Positions 56,019 to 64,000 of a DNA stretch of 64,000 bases are shown here, in pieces. The position numbers and the translations under genes are program-made. The notes below the pieces were generated by a model. The model saw only the letters and a list, made by a program, of their open reading frames with translations. It did not search any database and was not told the origin of the DNA. The stretch spans positions 115,690,219 to 115,754,218 of the forward strand of contig CM056577.1 in the NCBI GenBank assembly GCA_029721435.1, in the 5' to 3' direction. Source of the DNA: Gymnothorax reevesii. Lineage: Eukaryota > Chordata > Actinopteri > Anguilliformes > Muraenidae. Within the stretch, counting starts at the first letter, position 1; the number at the start of each line of letters is the position of its first letter.

Positions 56019-56400
56019 CTAGTGGAGGATGCGTCCCAGAGTAGTCACGAGGAGCTCATCTGCAACAGCTCGGAAAAACAGAACCAGTACTGCCGGCAAG
56101 GGGACCACTTCCAACTGCCAGCTAACATTCATTAGGCCGCGAGTCAAATCTCTGACAAAGGGGCTCCCCTGAACGCAGCCCCCTAATGTAACAAGGGCAC
56201 CAATACAGTGGCAATGCAAAGTCTCAGGAATCTGCCTCCCTGTGGCCTCACTGGCATGTGAGATGGCATTAATTACCCAGCATACCAACCTTTGCTTGGT
56301 TGCCTCTGCGCACTCTGAGGAATCTGACAAACCAGGTGGTCCATCTCGCATCAGGCTACTGCAGCAATACTTGCAACAATACAACGATTCAGAGCCCCAC
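56019..56400 (-). pseudogene. DIRS-like tyrosine recombinase relic
   Basis: A minus-strand frame of 121 codons reads KQRLVCWVINAISHASEATG, then ETLHCHCIGALVTLGGCVQG, then FVRDLTRGLMNVSWQ. It resembles the C-terminal half of DIRS-type tyrosine recombinases, where the His-x-x-Arg core normally sits in an HS-R-A context. Here the Arg position reads Gly, so the catalytic motif is lost. Assigned by pattern only. Confidence 0.45.
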
Positions 56401-57171
56401 CTTTCTGAGGGTCAGAGTCCTCCCTTTGCATTAGCAGGGCTGTTCAGCTGGGCAGGACACAGCTCACATGGGTCCCCTCTGAAGACCGCTTCGGACAACG
56501 AGCAGCATAAAAGGTCACTGCTGCATGAAGAAGAGGCCAGATGGCACCCTCACAAGCTTATACCTAAGAATCGTCACTCTGAAATTAGAACTCAATTAAT
56601 TAATTAATTCCCAATCAGAGGAGGATTTCACAAGTGCAAGAGGGGTGCAACTGCAAAGAGCTCAATTTTTATATTTCTAAACAATTTAAACTGTTCATTT
56701 GAAAAAAAAAATCCAAAAATACTTTTAAATCTAACATGAACAGTAAAATTGGACATGCACAGTGGGGCAAGGTGTTTTCCTATTAGACTACAGTCAGTCA
56801 AATTAAACCAAACCAACTGAGCAGTTAGGGGTCAACACATTCGCGTGATAAATACAAATAAGGTCTTTGACTTAAATTAGTCAGAGAAATATGCCAACCT
56901 ACCTTGCCAAAGAAATAAAATAAGCCAACCAAAATGACCGGAAACTGGGTCAAAGAAGTGATATTACAAACAGACAGGAATCATCATGGTTACATGAAAA
57001 TCAATTCCTTAAAGCTATTCTTACCTTTCTGGCATGTGGCACAGCACAGCACTTAGTAAAATTTGAACATGAACAGCTCCGCCTCCCTTCAAAGTCCCAC
57101 CCTCTTCCCCCTGCCTGACCTCTGAGGCTCCCCTCTTCCCCTGACAGGTGCGGAGAGAAAGTGAGCAGTGC
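56401..57171. other. Intergenic, no gene
   Basis: Includes an AATT-repeat (56594-56608) and otherwise unremarkable sequence up to the palindromic MITE. Confidence 0.4.
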
Positions 57172-57345
57172 AAATGAAGCTCCTTTCACACCGGACGCGA
57201 AACAAATTTTTCGTAAGACAGATTATATTCAAAGTCAATGCAAAGATGCGAATACGCGCGAGATTCGCATCTTTGCATTGACTTTGAATGTAATCTGCCG
57301 TGCGAAAAGTTCGTTTTGCATCCAGCGTGAATGCAGCTTCATTCG
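57172..57345. mobile_element. Palindromic MITE, full 174-bp copy
   Basis: A near-perfect palindrome. The left arm reads ctttcacaccggacgcgaaa ... ttcaaagtcaatgcaaagat, and the right arm is its inverse ending ttttgcatccagcgtgaatg, around a short 'acgcgcgag' centre. It would fold into one long hairpin. The overlapping open frames on both strands translate the arms and are not genes. Relatives at 4835-4975 and 7129-7222. Confidence 0.85.
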
Positions 57346-58179
57346 CGTCTTGAAACAAGCATCTTGAAACGAGGCAATGGAGTCAGATTCAGAGGCACCA
57401 GTTCGTGAAAACTAACCAACAGTAATTACAAAGAATTCTATTCTATATGTGTTATAAAATAAAATGCCCTAGTAACGTCAGACGAACTACCATAAACGTT
57501 AGCAATTATAGCATTTCAGCGCCTGTTTGTTTACAGTCAGATGCTTCGTGTTTAGGCAGAATTCATACATATTTTCTTGCAAAACTGCTGTCATAACGTC
57601 TTACCTCACCAGAATTGTCCCGGTAACCTTAATCATTAAATCAAGAGCAGTTGCAGTTGCTTTGTTTGCAGGCTAACTTTGTTGAGTAGCTACCTGCTTT
57701 GTCTCTACCGCTCTGCTGCTCAGCCAGAGAGGCGCGTGACTTGCAAGCAGTGACAGCGGTAGGCAACTGGAAAGGGCACAGCAACGAATGACAGACAGGA
57801 CGCTCGGCAAATCATTTTATTCGGACCGAAGAAAATGATTGGTCAGACTTTTATCAGAAATATATGAGAATTAAATATCGATGATTTTCAACACCTGGTG
57901 GATTTCTTTTACATTTTAGTGTTCCATATGCTTATTAGGAGCATTTTAAGATTAGAAAAGTGTAAAAATTCCAGAAAGGTAAGAATAGCTTTAGAATAAA
58001 AGAAAGTACTGCACCAGTAATTGAAAAGGCTGCATGTTGAATAGAATAGATTTCTGCACCAGAGATAAAAGATGCTCTAGGCTCATTTATGCAACAATAA
58101 TAAGTGATAAAAATGGGCACGAATGAAGAGAAATTAAAAGTTGTAACTTACAGCATGTTCATGTTTTGCTGACAACACT
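57346..58179. other. Intergenic, no gene
   Basis: Just after the MITE, 'caatggagtcagattcagag' (57373-57392) resembles the acidic Harbinger start seen at 7031. Nothing else is recognised. Confidence 0.35.
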
Positions 58180-58500
58180 ATATACCCTGACTGAGCAGTT
58201 TATTACAAACACCACAGTAATACCTCCCTTTGCTCTCAGAACAGCCTCCATTTCATGAGGTTGGAAACATTCGTTTGAGATGCTAGTCCAAGTTCACATG
58301 CTTGCTTCACATAAGATCTGTAGATTTGTCTGCGGTACATCCACGGAATAAATCTCCTGTTCTATTATATTTCCAAGGAGCTCTAATGGATTTAGATCCA
58401 GTGACTCTGGAGGCAATTGAATTACACTGAACTTAATGTCATGTCCAGGAGAGCAGTTTGTGTTGACTTGAAGGAGCTGCGTCACGATTACTGTGCACAC
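58180..58500. mobile_element. Fish DNA-transposon fragment
   Basis: Text such as 'ctttgctctcagaacagcct', 'aatctcctgttctattatat', 'ggatttagatccagtgactc' and 'gaacttaatgtcatgtccag' matches a widespread fish DNA-transposon segment. It is a partial, diverged copy with no usable frame. Confidence 0.5.
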
Positions 58501-59906
58501 TCACGACTTTGAACGAAGTGAATCCGCTTGACTGCAAGTCAAAATTTACTTCCGTCCAAGCAAACCCGTCCTCTTTTTGCATTGTCTATATATATTTTAT
58601 TTACTCAAGCATTATACTTTAAACCACAGGACTAGAACATGGGGTGAAATGAGATCCACATCAATACCAAAATACGTTTTGACTTTTAAAGTATAATTTA
58701 TTGGTATCAAGGAGCACTTGAAAGCATTTCCCACACAAATGCACCACCGCCGGCAGCTTGAGCTGCCCACTCAAGGCAGGGTGAGTCCATGAGGCGCTTT
58801 AGCTTTTCTCAGCGAGAATCTGTGAGAGAAACACAAGGAAGAGCCTCAAGAACAGAGGAGCCTACGCGGCTAAATGAGAATTACTTCCATTAAGCGACGT
58901 CCCCAGGCAGAGATGCGGCATTTGAACGTCACACCACTTGATAAAAAGCTTCCATAGAGGATACACCTGTGTTTCCTTGCTATAAGGTTCTCCCGAAGCC
59001 TCCTGTCTTTTCACTGTGTGTCTCTTCAAGATGGATAGAGGGGACTGGAAGATTCTCCATGATGGCGGAGGCAGGACAATGTCCACATCACAGAGGACGA
59101 AGCGAGGAAACAGATGTTAATATAATGAAAAACACCCATGGATTTAGGCTGCTGATGCCAAATTGGGACTGAAACATCTGCGTGCCTCAGCAGAGAATAA
59201 GATTCAGCTGCCCAGTTTTGATAAGCCTGTGCCCATGGCAAATTCATGTTCTTAGCTGATGGGAATGCGATCTTACATAGTTTTCTGATGTGCAGCCCAT
59301 CCAACACCAGATTCAACGTGTAATGAATTTGAAGATTCTTTTCTGCTCACCATAGGTTTAAAACTAGCTTGAGGTCTTTTGCAGTCCTCTGGTGGACCGT
59401 AGCGAACTTTCTTAGCCATCAGGGAGGATTTCAGCGGTAACCTGTTTAAGGAGGCAGAGACAACAGCAAGGCCTCAGACCTGCCTATCCATAGAGCCTCC
59501 CAAAAGGGATGGTGCGCGTAGTCCAGGTCAGTGCACCTGTGGGGGCAGAGCTCAGTCAGCGCTAAGAGCCCACGATACATGAAAACTTTTGTAAGGGACA
59601 CCAGTAAGCCATCGTCCATGCAATAGCGTTTCATTCATTCGTCAATCACTTTAGTAAGTGACCTCTCCCAGGCCACTCAGCCTCACAGGAGTTCCTTTGT
59701 TGGGCCAGGGGCATGTTCAGAATCAGGGGTTGAGCAAGAGTTTGAATGGTCAAACTACACTTGGTCTTGCACAGACAAGCAAGGACATCACTGAACAGCC
59801 TCGCCTTGCTTTTCAAGATGGTATCCAGTATTGTAAACATCGGCATCCACGCTTTTGCACAGCTTGTTCAGGACAATTTGATATGCCCCAGATGCGCCAG
59901 ATCATA
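58501..59906. other. Intergenic, no recognised gene
   Basis: Several 60-96 codon frames occur on both strands (for example minus 59316-59026), but none has a family signature I recognise, and they overlap each other. Treated as non-coding. Confidence 0.35.
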
Positions 59907-60131
59907 AAGGGCATCTAAAGTCCATTCTCAGGCGGGATATTGAACGTCCAGTGTTTACAAACAAATCACTTGCTTTTCTTGACATCTTGCATTGTCACAT
60001 GACCAATTTCATTCATCAATTAATGTTTTGTGTACACGCATAGATAATCATATTTTGGTTCGTTTGCGCAGGTGCAGATCGCTGACTGACCGATATAAAA
60101 AAAACAGGGGGTGTCGACTTTAGATGCCCTT
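59907..60131. mobile_element. 225-bp MITE, TA-flanked
   Basis: Inverted ends aagggcatctaaagtc (59907) and its complement gactttagatgccctt (ending 60131), each flanked by TA. The interior is non-coding. Fits a Tc1/mariner-type MITE. Confidence 0.75.
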
Positions 60132-60204
60132 TAAGAAGGCCATATAATTATGACCATAATTGTAAAGAGCGTTTATCAGAGCTCTATATATATAAACATA
60201 GTAG

Positions 60205-60640
60205 GGCTCCAAAGTTTGCATACCCTTCCTGAAATTGTTGCCAATTACTTTGAAAATATGACTCATCATGCTAAAAAAAACTTGTATTTTATTTCAGGAT
60301 AGTGATCGTGTGAAGTCATTTATTATCATCTAGGTGTTTGCCTCCTTTAAAATCATAATGATAAACTGAAATCACCCAAACGGCCCTGATCGTTAGTTTA
60401 CATACCCTTGAATGTTTTACCTTGTAATAAAGACACAAGGGGATACACTCTGGTTTAAATGGCTATTGGGGGTTAAGAGTCCACACCTTTTTAAATTGTT
60501 ACTAGCCATCAGGAAAGCCATTATTGCGCCAATCCAACAAAAAAGCTTGCCTAAAATATGCCAGGCAACACCTTGACACACCTCACAACTTCTGGAACAC
60601 TGTCATTACTGATTTTACAAATTCAGCCTTTTGAGCACAG
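60205..60640. mobile_element. Tc1-like element fragment
   Basis: Phrases 'gggctccaaagtttgcatac', 'atcgttagtttacataccct', 'gggttaagagtccacacctt' and 'aacttctggaacactgtcat' match a fish Tc1-family end and the adjoining coding region. It is degraded and ends at a TA microsatellite. Confidence 0.6.
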
Positions 60641-60642
60641 CT

Positions 60643-60644
<2 letters not shown>

Positions 60645-60699
<55 letters not shown>
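60645..60699. repeat. (TA)n microsatellite, split by a transposon
   Basis: About 27 TA repeats, resuming at 61888-61917 after the mariner element. The element therefore inserted into the microsatellite. Confidence 0.9.
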
Positions 60700-60702
<3 letters not shown>

Positions 60703-61886
60703 CCCAATTCTGAAATAGTTGGGACAACTAGTGTAAATTGTGAATAAAATCAAAACGCAATGACTTTCAAATCAAACCAGCCAGTATTTTATTCACAATA
60801 GAACAGAGATAGCATAGCAAATGTTGAAACAGAAATTTTACAATTTTATCCACAAATTGAGCTCCTTTCAAATTTGATGGCATTGAAGAGACAAGTTTTT
60901 TGAGTTTAGCCATTGGAATTTGATCTTACTTTGTTTAATACAGGTTTGCAGCCGCTGGAGAGTTTGGGGTCTCCTTTGATGGACTTTTCCTTTACTTTTG
61001 CATCAAATGCTCTCAATCGGTGAAAGATCAGGAGTGCAGGCAGGCCAGTTCAGCACACGGACTCTTCTACTACAAAGCCATCAGAGATGCTGGCTTTTGA
61101 AATGAACGCTGATAATAGGAGGGGTGGTATTTCTTCGCTTCAGCCTGGAGGACACAACACCCATGATTTCCAACAAAAATGTCAAATTTGGACTCATATG
61201 ACCACCGGACACTTTACCACTTTGCTACAGTCCATTTTAAATGAGCCTAGGCCCACAGAGCAAGGCAGCGTTTCTGGATCATGTTCAACAATGGCTTCCT
61301 TTTTGCATGATAGAGTTTTAGGTGGCATCTGTGGATGGCACGGCAGACTGTGTTTACAGACAGTGGTTGTTTGAAGTATTCCTGGTCCAATATAGTAACT
61401 TCAATGTCAGAATCATGCTGTTGAGTGATCCAGTGGCGTCCTTGTCCCTTACGCACACAGACTTTTCCAGTTTCTTTGAATCTTTTGATGCTATTATGCG
61501 CTGTTGATGATGAGACCTTCAAAGCCTTTGCAATTTGATGTTCAGGAACATTCTTTTAAAAGTATTCCACAATTTTTTTACGCAAGCCTTCACAGGTTGG
61601 AGAGCCTCTGGCCATCTTTACTTCTGAGAGACTAACTGGCCATCTTTACTTCTGAGAGACGAGCCCTTTTTGCCTGTGTCCCAACTTTTTTTTACACCTG
61701 TTGCAGCCTTAAAATTTGGTATAAGCTCGTTTTGAGGATAAAAATGTAAAATGTCTCAGTTTCAACATTTGAAATGTTATCTATGTTCTATTGTAAATAA
61801 CATATTGGCTCATGTGATCTGAAAGTCATTGCATTTTGATTTTATTCACAATTTACACTTCGTCCCAACTATTTCAGAATTGGGGT

Positions 61887-61887
<1 letters not shown>
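60700..61887 (-). mobile_element. Mariner (ISRm11-like) transposon, 1.19 kb, long TIRs, inactive
   Basis: Terminal inverted repeats of at least 70 bp: aaccccaattctgaaatagt at 60700 and its complement ending at 61887, continuing through 'tgtgaataaaatcaaaacgc' and 'aatgactttcaaatca'. The minus strand encodes transposase pieces, best at 61522-61247 (STAHNSIKRFKETGKVC, LDQEYFKQPLSVNTVCRAIH, RCHLKLYHAKRK). They are related to 610-1480 and followed by a frame break. It lies inside (TA)n, so the TA target duplication cannot be told apart from the microsatellite. The whole length is kept but the frame is broken. Confidence 0.87.
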
Positions 61888-61917
<30 letters not shown>

Positions 61918-62207
61918 GATAAAAGTAAACATCTCAAACAGATTTAAATTTTGAAAAGTACAGCGTGCCTCAGACTTTTGCACAGTATTGTGTGAATTTT
62001 TATTTATTTATTTATCCCCCTCCCCCCTCCCTTTGCATCAGTTTTTAGAAACGCTTGCGATTGTTGTGTGTGAGATTACAGGAAGTCAGACCTTCCGGAA
62101 ATACTCAAACCACTTGTCTGGCACCATGCCACCTTTGAAATCTCGGTTGTCAGATTTTTTCTCAGTGATGTTAGAGGTCAACATCAACTGATTGAAACTC
62201 CTAACCT
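61888..62207. other. Microsatellite remainder and unique sequence
   Basis: (TA)n to about 61917, then AT-rich sequence with a short C-rich run at 62017-62033. No gene. Confidence 0.4.
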
Positions 62208-62378
62208 GGGGGGTATACTAAGAAGCTGGCTTTGTGACTAAGCCTGATTTTAGGCTGAGGTTAAACCCAGAACAGCTCTTTTTACTTTGGTCCATGTTCC
62301 AGACTTGAAGAGGTTCCTGGTTTTACTAAGTGCTGAAGTCAGGCTTGATCACAAAGCCAGCTTTGTAGTATACCCCCC
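62208..62378. mobile_element. 171-bp palindromic MITE
   Basis: Left end ggggggtatactaagaagct then 'ggctttgtgactaagcctga'; right end is the inverse ('tcaggcttgatcacaaagcc' to 'agtatacccccc'). The arms are about 40 bp with a few mismatches. The flanking duplication is unclear. Confidence 0.8.
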
Positions 62379-63039
62379 TGTACATTCATGGTCGAACGCA
62401 CAGGTGGGAAACGAGGGCCGTATCTGCCCCTGGTTTTCACACCAACTTCTGGCCTTTAATTAGTTGATTGTCTAAATTAGCCAAACCATTAATGAAATCT
62501 GACATTTCAGGCTCATTTCTTTAAATTATCATGAATGACCACCAAAGACTGTTCGTGTCTCCCTTCATGAAACCTTTTTCTTTGATCTAATCATTGGACA
62601 AATATATATTTGTGTACGCAACCAATTAAGTCAATTTGTCAGGGTAATTGATAAAAATAAAAACCTACATACACACCGGCCCTAATTGCCCACCCCTGGT
62701 CAAACACATTGCTCTGTTCCACGTTGGGCTGGTTGGATAATTCCATGCTAAGCTTGAGCGCAGGTGTGTCTAATAAAGCACTCTGTGAGCGTGTATTATA
62801 AGAAAATGACTGCATTTTCCAACGAAATCAGCCAGTATTCGATGAAATGCCAGAGCATGTTAATTGCCAGCACTGACAGGGAACAATTAGCAGATAGAAC
62901 CAACTGATTTCTGACTTTATTATTGTCAGCCATGGAAAAAAATCAGGGCCAGTCGCGGATTAATTTTCTAGTCCTTCTTCAAAAGGAGAAATTAAGATTA
63001 TTATCATTTGTCAGATCGAGCACGCCCACAATGCAGCTT
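62379..63039. other. Upstream flank of rragc, no gene
   Basis: AT-rich and mostly unique sequence. 62890-63010 may hold conserved regulatory DNA, but nothing definite is visible. Confidence 0.35.
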
Positions 63040-63190
63040 GCTGCTTCTGTCATGTGACTGTAAACATATGACACGGGATGAACCACCCCATGATATAGTT
63101 TTCAAAATTGACACGGCCGCAGACCAATCAATTTATCAAACGTTTAGAAAACTCACCAATCAGAGAAAAGGGGTGGGATTAAGCGGTGAA
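63040..63190 (+). promoter_or_regulatory. rragc: Putative rragc proximal promoter with M-box, CCAAT and GC box
   Basis: GTCATGTGAC at 63049-63058 contains TCATGTGA, the MITF/TFE M-box, and differs from the CLEAR consensus GTCACGTGAC at one base. CCAAT motifs follow at 63124 and 63155, and ggggtggg at 63169. The M-box is about 365 bp before the rragc ATG. Rag GTPase genes are reported targets of MiT/TFE factors; use of this site is inferred. Confidence 0.45.
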
Positions 63191-63422
63191 TTGCTGGACA
63201 AGAAACAGGAACACTAAATATTTCAAGAGGATTTGGAGTTTTTCTTCCATTGTTTATCTCAACCTATACTTTAATTAATTGTGGTTATTGGCTATTCCTA
63301 ATTCATGGTATGTTATAAATTGGTAAGGTTATGAATTACTTAAAGGGAATTCTGGAGTACGAATAATCCAAAGTGGGATTGAGGTCCGAGGATCGGAGGA
63401 ACAATCTTTGCGTCAGGTCAAA

Positions 63423-63599
63423 ATGTCGAATGAGTTCGAGGAGCCCCTTTCTGACAGTTACAGGGTGGACTCATTCCCTAAAGACTTTGGGTATGGAGTG
63501 GAGGAGAACGATATCGAGGAGGGATCTACATCCTCCGACAATAAACCACGGATACTGTTGATGGGGCTACGGCGAAGCGGCAAATCATCAATACAGAAG
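63423..63599 (+). CDS. rragc: RagC GTPase, coding exon 1 (partial gene)
   Basis: ATG at 63423 gives 59 residues: MSNEFEEPLSDSYR, then VDSFPKDFGYGVEEND, an acidic stretch, and KPRILLMGLRRSGKSSIQK with the P-loop GLRRSGKS. SFPKDFGYGVEE is the RagC N-terminus and distinguishes it from RagD. RagC pairs with RagA/B on the lysosome surface to recruit mTORC1 when amino acids are present. The ATG is preceded by caaa, and an upstream in-frame start at 63408 is not conserved. The exon ends in phase 0 at aag|gtatcct, a donor resembling U12 type. The remaining exons lie outside the window. Confidence 0.93.
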
Positions 63600-64000
63600 G
63601 TATCCTAACGTGGATAGAAACGCAAGTTAACTAGAATAACCTTATACGTCATTAAGATAGTGTGTGGCCTGGTATCGGGTTTTAGACACCTGCTTTGTCC
63701 CAAATGGGAACATAAACTGTGTGCATCTGTTGACGTTTGTCATCGGACATGTCCGGTTAGCTGTTGGATACTGAGTAGGGAATCTCTGTACGCTTCGCTA
63801 GACTTCTCTGGGGGGGAAAATAAAGTCAACAAGCCAGCGGTTGTACATCTTTATTACTGAGCATATCAAACGCCATCATATTTTTGTCGTTATCTTATTT
63901 AAAAAAATATGCTTCTGCTGTGATCTCGCTGAAGATTTGGGAATAAGTTCACATCTGTATAATGTAAGGTAGGCCAAAAGGCTGGTTGCGTTATGACGGT
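63600..64000 (+). other. rragc: rragc intron 1 (start only)
   Basis: Begins GTATCCTAAC, with C at +5 and +6 as in minor-spliceosome donors. The rest to the window edge shows no coding exon; a 66-codon + frame at 63660-63860 is not conserved-looking. Confidence 0.6.

Noticed and set aside
57161..57367. Overlapping 68- and 89-codon frames on both strands
   Set aside because: They translate the two arms of a palindromic MITE.

Overview
This is vertebrate, almost certainly ray-finned fish (teleost-grade), nuclear DNA. It is AT-rich and intron-rich, and it is full of fish-type transposons: CR1 and L2 LINEs, hAT, Tc1/mariner, PIF/Harbinger and palindromic MITEs. Three host genes are identifiable, all on the + strand: a complete srsf10 (six coding exons, about 4.35-23.8 kb), a single-coding-exon connexin of the GJA9 type (51.16-52.64 kb), and the first coding exon of rragc (63.42-63.60 kb), which runs off the right edge. 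GJA9 and RRAGC are neighbours on human 1p34.3 and SRSF10 lies on 1p36, so the window looks like a conserved 1p-type block. MYCBP, which lies between RRAGC and GJA9 in human, was not seen. The species cannot be named from this sequence.

Layout. 0-4.26 kb: a tandem array, a Tc1/mariner relic and two broken LINE pieces; a LINE 3' tail ends about 90 bp before the srsf10 start codon. 4.35-23.8 kb: srsf10. Intron 1 holds a 3.1-kb hAT relic with a perfect 8-bp target duplication, intron 3 holds a second hAT split by a 646-bp MITE, and intron 5 holds a 145-bp tandem array with YY1-like motifs. Intron 2 is a minor-spliceosome (U12, AT-AC) intron with a competing U2 donor 14 bp downstream and a purine-rich alternative exon carrying an early stop. 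25.6-27.1 kb: Tc1/mariner relics. 28.1-37.5 kb: two uninterrupted, convergent, multi-exon genes, a PIF/Harbinger transposase (+) and its MADF-domain partner (-), separated by a tandem array rich in nuclear-receptor half-sites and a 5'-truncated CR1. 38-46.2 kb: LINE pieces, a 1.85-kb fish repeat and a nearly full-length but frameshifted CR1. 46.2-51.1 kb: mostly unique sequence upstream of the connexin. 52.6-63 kb: 3' UTR, a DIRS-like recombinase relic, several MITEs and a long-TIR mariner inside a TA microsatellite. 63.0-63.6 kb: putative promoter and exon 1 of rragc.

How the genes work together. The host genes are functionally independent: SRSF10 is a splicing regulator, the connexin forms gap-junction channels, and RagC is part of the lysosomal Rag GTPase that controls mTORC1. 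The most informative regulatory structure is the srsf10 intron 2 splice switch, where the reading frame itself shows that U12 splicing restores the RRM and U2 splicing leads to a stop. The Harbinger transposase and MADF gene are the two-protein set such elements need. Both remain open while almost everything around them has decayed. All calls are from reading the sequence; no database search was run.
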